NCBI GenBank assembly: GCA_045603305.1
Contig: JAZULV010000126.1
Location: forward strand, 1-34,297
Reading direction: 5' to 3'
From: JAFRXK01 sp045603305
GTDB lineage: Bacteria > Bacillota > Clostridia > Lachnospirales > Lachnospiraceae
Length of the DNA stretch: 34,297 nucleotides
This document shows, piece after piece, positions 23,808-31,081 of this stretch. Numbering within the stretch: position 1 is the first letter of the stretch; the number at the start of each line of letters is the position of its first letter. The position numbers and the translations under genes were made by a program. The notes below the pieces were generated by a model that did not search any database, was not told the origin of the DNA, and saw nothing but the letters and a program-made list of their open reading frames with translations.

Positions 23808-24533
23808 TTAGATTAATGACATAGCCTCTGCATCACCGATGATAGTAACATCTGGGTGAAGCTGAAGGATAGATGCCGGAACCTGTGGAGTTACAGGACC
23901 AAAGAATGCATCCTTAACAATCTGAGCCTTGTTCTTGCCATTTACAACAACAACAACCTTCTTAGCCTGCATAATAGACTTAATACCCATTGTGTAAGCC
24001 TGCTTTGGAACATCATCATAAGATTCAAAGAATCTTGAATTAGCGTCGATAGTACTCTGTGTAAGGTCTACGCAGTTAGTTCCGCATGTAAAGCTGTCGC
24101 TAGGCTCATTGAAACCGATGTGGCCATTTAAACCAAGTCCAAGAAGCTGAAGGTCAATACCGCCTGCATCTTCAATAATCTTGTCATAGTCAGCACAAGC
24201 CTTAGCTGCATCCGGTTCAAGACCATTTGGAACGTGTGTATTGTTAATGTCGATATTAACCTTTGAGAAAAGGTTAGTGTTCATAAAGTAACGATAACTC
24301 TGGTCGTTCTCAGGAGAAAGTCCTCTGTACTCATCAAGGTTAATTGATTTAACCTGAGAGAAATCTAAATCACCATTTTCATATGCGCTTGCGAGGTGTT
24401 CGTAAGTACCGATTGGTGTAGAGCCTGTAGCAAGACCAAGAACGCAATTAGGTTTAATAATAACCTGTGCACCAATAAGGTTAGCTGCGATACGGCTCAT
24501 TTCTGTGTAATCTTTTGCTTTAATAATCTTCAT
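23808..24533 (-). CDS. nagB: Glucosamine-6-phosphate deaminase
   Basis: 241 aa. It isomerises and deaminates GlcN-6-P to fructose-6-P plus ammonia, the exit of amino sugars into glycolysis. Motifs: VLGLATGSTPIGTYEHL (phosphate binding, about 31-47), INLDEYRGL with the catalytic Asp67, and LLGLGLNGHIGFNEPSDSF. The length matches the short Gram-positive type rather than the 266-aa allosteric E. coli enzyme. The start is ATG 24533 with AAGAGG upstream; the longer alternative from 24587 has no site. First gene of the operon. Confidence 0.95.
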   Translation of the reverse strand: MKIIKAKDYTEMSRIAANLIGAQVIIKPNCVLGLATGSTPIGTYEHLASAYENGDLDFSQVKSINLDEYRGLSPENDQSYRYFMNTNLFSKVNIDINNTHVPNGLEPDAAKACADYDKIIEDAGGIDLQLLGLGLNGHIGFNEPSDSFTCGTNCVDLTQSTIDANSRFFESYDDVPKQAYTMGIKSIMQAKKVVVVVNGKNKAQIVKDAFFGPVTPQVPASILQLHPDVTIIGDAEAMSLI

Positions 24534-24567
24534 AAATAACCTCTTTTCCCTATAATTATTTGGCAAT

Positions 24568-24584
24568 ATTAGAAGATTTCTAAT
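24568..24584. promoter_or_regulatory. Palindrome just downstream of the nagBA transcription start (candidate operator)
   Basis: ATTAGAA-N3-TTCTAAT, a perfect 7-bp inverted repeat. It lies about 5 bases after the predicted start, where repressor binding would block initiation or elongation. It does not look like the known NagR (GntR) dre-site consensus as I recall it. Confidence 0.45.
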
Positions 24585-24595
24585 CAACCAATTTA

Positions 24596-24624
24596 ATTAT
24601 AATAATTTTATTTGCTTAAATCAA
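24596..24624 (-). promoter_or_regulatory. Sigma-A promoter of nagB-nagA
   Basis: On the minus strand TTGATT (24624-24619), 17-bp spacer, TATAAT (24601-24596). Predicted start about 24589, a leader of about 55 bases to the nagB ATG. Confidence 0.7.
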
Positions 24625-24693
24625 TAGAAATGAAAAAATGAATTTAATTTTATTTTAAGTTAACAGATTAGTATTCAGATAATACTTAAATAA

Positions 24694-24723
24694 TGAATAT
24701 AAATAATTATATAAGCCAAACTA
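24694..24723 (+). promoter_or_regulatory. Candidate forespore (sigma F/G) promoter of spoVAC
   Basis: TGAATA (24694-24699), 17-bp spacer, CAAACTA (24717-24723), close to the GNATA/CATNNTA forespore pattern. It matches the element at 7260-7289 in motif and spacing and ends 40 bases before the start codon. Confidence 0.5.
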
Positions 24724-24762
24724 AAAATACATTGATTAGTTGTATGGTAAAGGAGGCGGAGA

Positions 24763-25266
24763 TTGTCTGCCGTTATTATGCAAGTGACTGCAGATATTCT
24801 CAAAAAAATTATGGACGAAAAGAAACAGAAAGAGTATGAGAAGTATGTCAAATCAGTTACACCTACATTTAGTACCGGTTTGCAGATGCTTAAAGCATTT
24901 ATAACCGGAGGTGTGATATGCACAATTGCTCAGTTTATAAATACACTTTTTAAAGGCTGGGGATATGATGAGGAAGCAGCTGGTTCGTGGACACTGATTA
25001 TTATAATTTTGATAACGGTACTTCTTACAGGACTTAATTTGTTTGGTAAGATAGTTCAGTTTGGTGGTGCCGGAGCATTGGTGCCGATAACCGGATTTGC
25101 AAATAGTATTGCTTCGCCGGCGATAGAGTACAAAGCAGAAGGTCATGTGTTTGGTATCGGCGTGAAGATATTCACCATTGCAGGACCGGTAATACTGTAT
25201 GGCGTGTTCACAAGCTGGGTACTGGGGTTGATATATTGGATAGGAAAGATGATAGGAGTGGTGTGA
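24763..25266 (+). CDS. spoVAC: Stage V sporulation protein AC
   Basis: 167 aa, TTG start 6 bases after AAGGAGG; a later ATG at 24778 is possible. About four membrane helices. The signature GAGALVPITGFANSIASPAI followed by EYKAEGHVFGIGVKIFTIAG is characteristic of SpoVAC, the mechanosensitive-type subunit of the dipicolinate channel. It is monocistronic here: neither spoVAD nor spoVAE follows, and spoVAA/AB lie 16 kb away. SpoVAE has a related sequence but is usually shorter, so AC is preferred. Confidence 0.85.
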   Translation: MSAVIMQVTADILKKIMDEKKQKEYEKYVKSVTPTFSTGLQMLKAFITGGVICTIAQFINTLFKGWGYDEEAAGSWTLIIIILITVLLTGLNLFGKIVQFGGAGALVPITGFANSIASPAIEYKAEGHVFGIGVKIFTIAGPVILYGVFTSWVLGLIYWIGKMIGVV

Positions 25267-25370
25267 GCCACTCCTTGTGTTATTTTAGAGGAATGTGAGG
25301 AATGGGCTGAAAAACAAATAAGAACGCCGAACTTAATTGTAAAAAACAAAAGAAAGTCTAGTGACAACGA

Positions 25371-25405
25371 ACTTACTTTGCAAAACAGAAAGTAAGTACT
25401 ATAAT
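25371..25405 (+). promoter_or_regulatory. Promoter overlapped by a perfect palindrome
   Basis: TTGCAA (25378-25383), 16-bp spacer, TATAAT (25400-25405). The inverted repeat ACTTACTTT-N9-AAAGTAAGT (25371-25397) covers the -35 and spacer, an arrangement typical of a repressor operator. Confidence 0.6.
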
Positions 25406-25422
25406 ATAATTACAAAACATGA

Positions 25423-25629
25423 ATGGGGGGCATAAATGGTAAGAAGAAATGTTTATTTAGAGAAAATCAGACCATTATTTCATATATTCATAAGAACGTA
25501 ATTGAACTTTTGCTGGATGCTTTTATAAATATGAGTGAGGATGAGAAACAGACCGCTATAGAAAAGAGCCGCAGGATGAATAGTCGCACTGAAATGGAGC
25601 GGCTTGTCAATAATTTGGAGGAACTATGA
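25423..25629 (+). CDS. Small helical protein upstream of the HEAT-like gene; possible frameshift near the 5' end
   Basis: A 68-codon frame whose second half (VIELLLDAFINMSEDEKQTA, then SRRMNSRTEMERLVNNLEEL) looks like a real helical protein and whose TGA overlaps the next ATG (ATGA). The 5' half is doubtful: ATG 25423 has no ribosome site, whereas the GGGGGG ribosome site serves ATG 25436 in a different frame, encoding MVRRNVYLEKIRPLFHIF and stopping at 25501. That peptide resembles the N-terminus of AAA ATPases that begin V-R-x2-Y-L-x-K-I-R-P. Either a frameshift has occurred or a short leader peptide precedes the gene. Confidence 0.45.
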   Translation: MGGINGKKKCLFRENQTIISYIHKNVIELLLDAFINMSEDEKQTAIEKSRRMNSRTEMERLVNNLEEL

Positions 25630-26915
25630 CTAAAAAAGAATTTAAGGCTTCATTGCTGCGGGGGCAGGGGAGATGTATATTGGCTGCAAAGAATAATCCG
25701 AAGAAGTATAAGGATTTGGTTATGTGGGCATGTGGTAACAATTTGTCTTTTGATACCCAGTGCGAAGGCAGTCGTGCATGGTATGTATATCAGTTAGCGA
25801 GCTTGTTTTCTGATAATACACCATTTGTTGAAGTTGCGGTGAAGTCATTGAAGAAGTGTTCTTCTGTCGATAGCTGGAAGATACTATATTTAAGTGAATT
25901 ACTGTCATATTTTGCCAATGAAGGCTGTGAAGCTGCCAAGACTGCACTGAATAATAAGTATATTCAGTTGTATGAGGCGCTAATGGCGAGAAAGAGACCT
26001 AAGAATGGATTGAATAATGAAAGAGATGCTTTCGAAAGTCTTTGTATTATTATGGCCACAGACAAAGCTTCGGTTACTAAAATTGTCGCAGATATAGGAA
26101 GATTATATCGATGCAGGTCCTTTTATGATGGTTATGATTTTGAGTGGTTCTATGATAGTAAAGGGAAGAGGTATTTGGCATCATTGAAGAATGAAGCTAA
26201 AAAATCAGAGGATATTGCATATTATTTAAAGGAACAACTGGAGCGTGAGAAAAAGAATGAAGAAATTAACAACAAGCAACCTGCTATGGAGAAGAAAGGT
26301 ATTGCTCTTTCTCGGTGGCTTAAGTTAAAGGCAGATGAGGATACTGTTTTACAGTATGTTAACAATTATTTAATTCAGAAAGACCCAATAAAACGTGCAG
26401 AAGCATTAGATGCTTTTAGATGGTGCCCATATCCGAAGGATCCTTTGCCAATTATTGAGGATACAAGGTCTGATTGTGAGAAATTACGGGATAGTGCATG
26501 GAGGGCTCTTGAAAAGATACGTCACCCTAGAGTAAGGGAGTTTGCTTTTTCGATAATTGATTCGGATTTGATAAATGCCATTTCTCTGCTAACTAAAAAT
26601 TATCAGGCGAAGGATTCTGAGTTACTGGAGCAACTTATAAAATCGCTTCCTATTGATCGTGATGAATCTTTGGGATGGCATGGTGCACAGTTAAGCGTTC
26701 TTGGAATGGAGGATGATGGTGTAAAGCCACCAGCAATGTTGTTAAATTACATATATGAATCTACACTTTGTTCCTGTTGTCGTGAATATGCATTGCACCA
26801 AATGGGCAAGAGGCATCTATTAACTCAGAATATATTACAGGAGTGTTTGTGTGAAAGCAACTATGATATACGTAATTTTGCCTCAAGGTGTTTAAAGAGA
26901 AGAAGTAAAAAATAG
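25626..26915 (+). CDS. HEAT-repeat-like helical protein of unknown function
   Basis: 429 aa, soluble, all-helical by appearance. The N-terminal part (KKEFKASLLRGQGRCILAAK, MWACGNNLSFDTQCEGSRAW) is followed by repeated helical pairs that read like HEAT/Armadillo units, clearest at the end (LRDSAWRALEKIRHPRVREF, SCCREYALHQMGKR, SNYDIRNFASRCLKR). No catalytic motif is seen. Start codon ATG 25626 overlaps the upstream small gene's stop and has GGAGG upstream. Likely a protein-interaction scaffold co-expressed with the small protein before it, under the palindrome-covered promoter at 25371. Confidence 0.75.
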   Translation: MTKKEFKASLLRGQGRCILAAKNNPKKYKDLVMWACGNNLSFDTQCEGSRAWYVYQLASLFSDNTPFVEVAVKSLKKCSSVDSWKILYLSELLSYFANEGCEAAKTALNNKYIQLYEALMARKRPKNGLNNERDAFESLCIIMATDKASVTKIVADIGRLYRCRSFYDGYDFEWFYDSKGKRYLASLKNEAKKSEDIAYYLKEQLEREKKNEEINNKQPAMEKKGIALSRWLKLKADEDTVLQYVNNYLIQKDPIKRAEALDAFRWCPYPKDPLPIIEDTRSDCEKLRDSAWRALEKIRHPRVREFAFSIIDSDLINAISLLTKNYQAKDSELLEQLIKSLPIDRDESLGWHGAQLSVLGMEDDGVKPPAMLLNYIYESTLCSCCREYALHQMGKRHLLTQNILQECLCESNYDIRNFASRCLKRRSKK

Positions 26916-26926
26916 AGTATTATTAC

Positions 26927-26960
26927 AAAGCCGGGCACAATGTCCGGCTTTACTATTGCA
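26927..26960 (+). terminator. Terminator after the HEAT-like gene
   Basis: AAAGCCGG (26927-26934) pairs with CCGGCTTT (26944-26951); short T-containing tail. Confidence 0.65.
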
Positions 26961-27122
26961 AAATATATAAAATTTATATTTAATAAATAAAGATTTCCAA
27001 ACCACCCATTGAAGTTTTATTTCTTGTAAATTATAATACTTTCATATAGTTTAATAATTATGTAATACATCAAATATTGTAGTATGTAATATCATTTTGA
27101 TGAAAGGATAGAGAAGTGCTTT

Positions 27123-28277
27123 ATGAAAATTGAGTGGAAGTATTGTCTGCGTATAGGCATTAGTTTGTTTTTGCTTTTTCTTTGTGTACGTTACTGGGAT
27201 TTAGCTGTTGGTCTCATTTCGATGATAATTGGTGCGGCAGTGCCGATTGTAGCGGGGTGTGTGATTGCGTACCTTCTCAATATTCTTATGAGTTTGTATG
27301 AGAAGCATTATTTTGTCAAGAAGTCTAATAGAAAGTTTGTCGCAAAGAGTCGCAGACCGGTGTGTATGATAGCTGCTATGCTGACGATGACAGGTATTAT
27401 TGCGTTGATTGTAGGTTTGATTATTCCTGAGCTTGTATCATGCTTTAAACTTATTATTGCAGAAGTACCGCCGTTAATGAGGAAACTGGCAGAGAATAAA
27501 TATTTAAAGGAACTAATTTCTGAAGAGTTTTTAGCAGAGCTTTCTGATTTAGACTGGCAGTCCTATGTTGAGAAGTTTGCAAAGGTCTTTACATCAGGAA
27601 TTGGCGGAGCATTAAGCACTGTGGCAAACGTAGTTTCTTCTGTATTTTCGATTATTGTGTCCACTTTGCTTAGTATTATATTTGCGATTTATATACTGCT
27701 TAGTAAAGATAAGCTTAAAGCTCAGGGGCTTCGAGTTATGAATCATTACGTTTCCAAGAAGTGGCGTGAAAAGATTTTATATTTATTTGCAGTATTGAAT
27801 GACTGCTTCCATAAATATATAGTAGGACAGTGCGTTGAGGCTGTTATTCTGGGTGTTCTTTGTGTTGTAGGTATGTCGATTTTCAGATTTCCATACGCTA
27901 TGATGGTTGGAGTTCTGATAGGTTTTACAGCACTTATCCCTGTTGCCGGAGCTTATATTGGTGCCGGAGTCGGAGCATTTATGATATTAACTGTGTCACC
28001 AATCAAAGCATTATTGTTCCTTGTATTTATTGTTGTATTACAGCAGCTTGAGGGCAATTTAATCTATCCGAGGGTAGTTGGTTCTTCTCTTGGCTTACCG
28101 GGATTGTGGGTGCTTGCAGCGGTAACAATCGGCGGTAGTCTGTTTGGCATTACAGGAATGCTTGTGGGAGTTCCGCTGGTGGCTGCATTATATCGAATAG
28201 TGAAAGAAGATATGCAAAGAAGAGATGTGAAGCTTGTAGCACAGGCAGCATGCAAAGAAGAAGACAGGGATGAGTAG
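27123..28277 (+). CDS. AI-2E family (PF01594) membrane transporter
   Basis: 384 aa, about eight membrane helices. The family signature is in the C-terminal half: LIPVAGAYIGAGVGAFMILT, then QQLEGNLIYPRVVGSSLGLP and GITGMLVGVPLVAALYRIV. Members include Na+/H+-type antiporters and the E. coli TqsA autoinducer exporter; substrate cannot be told from sequence. No strong ribosome site: an AAAGGAT stands about 16 bases before the ATG. Monocistronic. Confidence 0.88.
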   Translation: MKIEWKYCLRIGISLFLLFLCVRYWDLAVGLISMIIGAAVPIVAGCVIAYLLNILMSLYEKHYFVKKSNRKFVAKSRRPVCMIAAMLTMTGIIALIVGLIIPELVSCFKLIIAEVPPLMRKLAENKYLKELISEEFLAELSDLDWQSYVEKFAKVFTSGIGGALSTVANVVSSVFSIIVSTLLSIIFAIYILLSKDKLKAQGLRVMNHYVSKKWREKILYLFAVLNDCFHKYIVGQCVEAVILGVLCVVGMSIFRFPYAMMVGVLIGFTALIPVAGAYIGAGVGAFMILTVSPIKALLFLVFIVVLQQLEGNLIYPRVVGSSLGLPGLWVLAAVTIGGSLFGITGMLVGVPLVAALYRIVKEDMQRRDVKLVAQAACKEEDRDE

Positions 28278-28357
28278 CACAAAGTTACATGAATTTATCG
28301 TGATTGACTTAAATGGATGATTTATAAAGAGGATTGAAGATTAAAAACTATAGAGTA

Positions 28358-28389
28358 TAAAAATGAGGCTCCATAAATCTATGGAGCCT
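28358..28389. terminator. Bidirectional terminator between convergent genes
   Basis: AGGCTCCATA (28366-28375) and TATGGAGCCT (28380-28389) form a perfect 10-bp stem with a 4-base loop. The minus-strand tail contains five U, so it chiefly serves the minus-strand gene at 28430. Confidence 0.8.
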
Positions 28390-28429
28390 AAAATCTTATA
28401 CTAAAGTATGTATAAATAACTGATATTAA

Positions 28430-29227
28430 TTAAGCTGCGTCGTCGCCTTCAACAACTTCATCAACAACATCTTCAATCTCATCAACTGAACCGTCTGTTA
28501 CAACACCAGTGATAGAATCAGCCTTTGCACAGTATGAGCAGAGACGTGTACGATGATCAGCAATTGCATCTTCAACAGGACCATATGTTAATTTATCACT
28601 TCTGTTAAGTGCATGACAGTCATCATGAGTATGATATACCTTACCAAATGGTGACCAGTATACATCTTCTTCACCAAGTGCGTTGATTGCAGCCTGCTGC
28701 TGTTCCTTAGATACAGGGTTGTAATCGATACTGCTTGCGCCACCGATAAGTAATGCGATAACTGCTACGATAGTAGCGATAGTTTTAGTCTTCTTGTCTG
28801 TGTTCTTGTTAGTAAGTAATAAAACAATGATTGGAACGAATGCAATAACACAAACAATAACGCCCATGTTGTTCCAAAGCCAGAATAAAAACTTATTAGA
28901 CTCTGAAGCCGGCTTGATGTGGTTAGCCTTCTTCCATAACTGAGAACCAATAACAACACAAATAAGGTCAAGTACAAGTGCTGCAATGATCTGGTAAAGG
29001 GTTGGCATAAAGTTAAAATTAATCTTGCCAAGTAACAAGAGTAATCCAACAACTTCAAATCCGATAGCTAAAAGCCAGAGAACGATAGCACCAATACGTA
29101 AGCCGGTAGCATTACCTGCAGGTGCAGCCTTCTTTGCTGTCTTACCTGTTGATGTAGTTTTCTTTTTAGGTTTTACTTCTTTGCCAGTGCTGGATGAAAC
29201 AATTTTACGATCTTTTTTTTCTGCCAT
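28430..29227 (-). CDS. Membrane protein with a C-terminal Cys/His metal-binding-like domain
   Basis: 265 aa. A Lys-rich N-terminal tail (KPKKKTTSTGKTAKKAAP) is followed by four membrane helices (about 42-65, 75-95, 118-138, 145-165). The C-terminal region YWSPFGKVYHTHDDCHALNR ... TRLCSYCAK has the H-x-D-D-C ... C-x2-C layout seen in small zinc-binding tails of exported nucleases and membrane proteins, then an acidic end (DEIEDVVDEVVEGDDAA). An AGGAGTGAG site precedes the ATG. Function unknown; the tail domain probably binds metal. Confidence 0.8.
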   Translation of the reverse strand: MAEKKDRKIVSSSTGKEVKPKKKTTSTGKTAKKAAPAGNATGLRIGAIVLWLLAIGFEVVGLLLLLGKINFNFMPTLYQIIAALVLDLICVVIGSQLWKKANHIKPASESNKFLFWLWNNMGVIVCVIAFVPIIVLLLTNKNTDKKTKTIATIVAVIALLIGGASSIDYNPVSKEQQQAAINALGEEDVYWSPFGKVYHTHDDCHALNRSDKLTYGPVEDAIADHRTRLCSYCAKADSITGVVTDGSVDEIEDVVDEVVEGDDAA

Positions 29228-29273
29228 AATCTCACTCCTATTTTATGAATTTATAATGGTTAATTATAAATTT

Positions 29274-29301
29274 ATTATACAATATTCTAGATTTTTTTCA
29301 A
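29274..29301 (-). promoter_or_regulatory. Sigma-A promoter of the Cys/His-tail membrane protein
   Basis: On the minus strand TTGAAA (29301-29296), 16-bp spacer, TATAAT (29279-29274). Confidence 0.7.
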
Positions 29302-29329
29302 TAGAATAGTACAAATATTATTCGTTTTG

Positions 29330-29358
29330 TTGACTTTTCTTGCATTTCGATACATAAT
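29330..29358 (+). promoter_or_regulatory. Sigma-A promoter of the DUF937 gene
   Basis: TTGACT (29330-29335), 17-bp spacer, CATAAT (29353-29358); start near 29365. It is back to back with the minus-strand promoter at 29274-29301. Confidence 0.7.
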
Positions 29359-29393
29359 AATTATATAAAATTTGAAAAAATGGAGTGTGAAAT

Positions 29394-30128
29394 ATGGATA
29401 TTAATTCTTTAGTTGGTACTTTGTTAAGTAGTGACAGTGTTGAGAACGTTGGTAAGGTTACCAATGCTTCTAAAAAAGATGTAACAAGTGTACTTAGTGC
29501 AGCATTACCATTATTGCTTAATGGTGCAGACACTCAGGCAAAGAGCGATGATACAGCAGAGAGTTTTGCTAATGCATTATCAGACCATTCTAAGAAGGAT
29601 ACATCAAACTTAGCATCATTCCTCGGTGGTGTAGATATGGAAGACGGAGCTAAGATAGTTGGACACTTATTAGGTTCAAAGAAAACCAGTTCTACTAATG
29701 CAATAGCTAAGGAGTCTGGTGTAAGTGCAGACAAAGTTGGTGGTATTTTATCAGCAGCAGCACCTTTACTTATGAGTCTTTTAGGTCAGCAGACCAATGA
29801 AGAGAAGGAAGATAACTCATCAGCAGCAGTTGGTAGTCTTGTTGGAGCTCTTTTAAGCAATGTTGATTTAGGAAGCCTTATGACAGGTTTACTTGGTGGC
29901 GGAGCTGTTGCAGCAGAAGAAGATGAAGAAGAAGAGACAACATCTTCAAAGAAGAAAACTTCATCAAAGAAGAAGACATCATCATCAAAGAAGACATCTT
30001 CATCAAAGAAGAAGACAACATCTTCAAAGAAGAAAACATCTTCAAAGAAGGAAGAGGAGAAAGAAGAGCCGGCTGCAGGTATTGATTTAGGAGATGTAGC
30101 AGACCTGCTTACAGGTTTATTGAAGTAA
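29394..30128 (+). CDS. DUF937-family protein with Lys/Ser-rich low-complexity segment
   Basis: 244 aa. Residues 1-175 carry the DUF937 (YidB-like) pattern: repeated helical units such as VTSVLSAALPLLLNGADTQA and VGGILSAAAPLLMSLLGQQT, with GSLVGALLSNVDLGSLMTGL. Residues about 180-220 are a low-complexity tract of SSKKKT-type units flanked by acidic EEDEEEE and EEEKEE, and the C-terminus repeats a core-like IDLGDVADLLTGLLK. The basic tract could bind nucleic acid or anionic surface polymers. A TGGAGTG site precedes the ATG. The family has no settled function. Confidence 0.85.
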   Translation: MDINSLVGTLLSSDSVENVGKVTNASKKDVTSVLSAALPLLLNGADTQAKSDDTAESFANALSDHSKKDTSNLASFLGGVDMEDGAKIVGHLLGSKKTSSTNAIAKESGVSADKVGGILSAAAPLLMSLLGQQTNEEKEDNSSAAVGSLVGALLSNVDLGSLMTGLLGGGAVAAEEDEEEETTSSKKKTSSKKKTSSSKKTSSSKKKTTSSKKKTSSKKEEEKEEPAAGIDLGDVADLLTGLLK

Positions 30129-30166
30129 TATTTAGTCGAAGATAAACTACATATAAGAATTGAAAT

Positions 30167-30205
30167 TGCCGCAGGATGATTTTTCATTCCTGCGGCAGTC
30201 ATTTT
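30167..30205. terminator. Terminator between DUF937 and thiT (convergent)
   Basis: TGCCGCAGGA (30167-30176) pairs perfectly with TCCTGCGGCA (30188-30197); the tails are T-containing on both strands. Confidence 0.75.
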
Positions 30206-30228
30206 AACTATAATATTTTGCAAGCATA

Positions 30229-30888
30229 TTAATTAATGGCAGTTTCCTTTATTCTCGAAAATGCTTTTGCTACAGCCGGAATCAGTAAAATAATTATGGT
30301 AAGTGCAGCCTCTGAGAATATGTAGGCACCATTGTAAGCAAGAGAGTAAGGCAGTGGTGCCCATCCCTCCCAGGCATATTCTCCAAAGAAAATCCAGCCT
30401 GAAATTACCGCGAATATATACCTGCCCATAATACCGGCAATATATCCTTTAATCAGGCCATGCTTTGATTTACAAAAGAAGCCTGATACTCCTAAAGCAC
30501 CAAAGGCAAGCAGATAATCTACAATTACCTGAACAGGGAAAAGAATATAAGGTCCGAGTAAAAACTGGAGTACACCATAGGCTAATGCAGTAAATATTCC
30601 GGTGGCAGGACCGTAGAAAAATCCAGGCAGACATATAAAGAGCATGCTGAAAAATGTGATGGAGCCTCCGAAAGGAAAATCATAGAGCTTCATCATGGAT
30701 GTTACACATGCAAGGGCGATGGACATTGCACAGAAAGCAAGCTGCTTCGCGTTCATCTGCTTACGCTCCTTTTTTCGTGCTAACATGGCAGCACCAACAA
30801 GCAAAACTGCAAGTATGATAGCGGCGGCAATATAACCGCCGGTGGTGAGGGAGTACCCCTCTTCTGTTAGTGTTATAAAAAACGACAT
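30229..30888 (-). CDS. thiT: Energy-coupling-factor thiamine transporter S component ThiT
   Basis: 219 aa, membrane protein. The core matches ThiT (YuaJ): IALACVTSMMKLYDFPFGGS, SITFFSMLFICLPGFFYGPA, and the ligand-region stretch YGVLQFLLGPYILFPVQVIV followed by DYLLAFGALGVSG. It captures thiamine and works with a shared ECF ATPase/T-subunit module encoded elsewhere. It has an extra N-terminal membrane helix (about residues 17-40, before RKKERKQ) not present in the typical 180-195 aa ThiT. Start at ATG 30888, behind AAGGAGG; a start at 30912 would place that Shine-Dalgarno inside the gene. The TPP riboswitch upstream confirms the substrate. Confidence 0.92.
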   Translation of the reverse strand: MSFFITLTEEGYSLTTGGYIAAAIILAVLLVGAAMLARKKERKQMNAKQLAFCAMSIALACVTSMMKLYDFPFGGSITFFSMLFICLPGFFYGPATGIFTALAYGVLQFLLGPYILFPVQVIVDYLLAFGALGVSGFFCKSKHGLIKGYIAGIMGRYIFAVISGWIFFGEYAWEGWAPLPYSLAYNGAYIFSEAALTIIILLIPAVAKAFSRIKETAIN

Positions 30889-30895
30889 AAAAAAA

Positions 30896-30920
30896 CCTCC
30901 TTGAATATACATCCAGGAGG
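30896..30920 (-). promoter_or_regulatory. Shine-Dalgarno-sequestering hairpin of the thiT leader
   Basis: In the minus-strand RNA CCUCCU (30920-30915) can pair with AGGAGG (30901-30896), which is the thiT ribosome site. This is the likely expression platform: thiamine pyrophosphate would favour the closed form and reduce translation. Confidence 0.7.
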
Positions 30921-30943
30921 GGCCTACTAAAAAGTATAAGGTA

Positions 30944-31029
30944 TTAGCTTCCTTACGCCGGTATAATCCGGATCAAGTAGTGAGGGTTAACATAATGTAC
31001 TCTCAGCCCCAAAGGGCTCCCCTAGCTGA
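30944..31029 (-). promoter_or_regulatory. TPP riboswitch (THI element)
   Basis: The minus-strand leader has the conserved THI-box landmarks in order: AGGGGAGCC, GGGGCUGAGAGUAC, ACCCUCACUACUUGAUCCGG and AUUAUACCGGCGUAAGGAAG. AGCU at both ends closes P1. It precedes thiT. Confidence 0.93.
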
Positions 31030-31053
31030 ATTGTTTATTTAATTACGCTTGTT

Positions 31054-31081
31054 ATTTTATCACTAAAATTTTGATTGTCAA
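31054..31081 (-). promoter_or_regulatory. Sigma-A promoter of the thiT leader
   Basis: On the minus strand TTGACA (31081-31076), 16-bp spacer, TAAAAT (31059-31054); start near 31047, about 20 bases before the aptamer. Confidence 0.75.

Noticed and set aside
29940..30060. Short tandem DNA repeats that could suggest a CRISPR or minisatellite
   Set aside because: They are in-frame codons for SSKKKT units within the DUF937 protein; there are no regular spacers.
29786..30223. 145-codon minus-strand frame opposite the DUF937 gene
   Set aside because: Low-complexity Phe/Asp runs are the reverse of the Lys/Ser tract.
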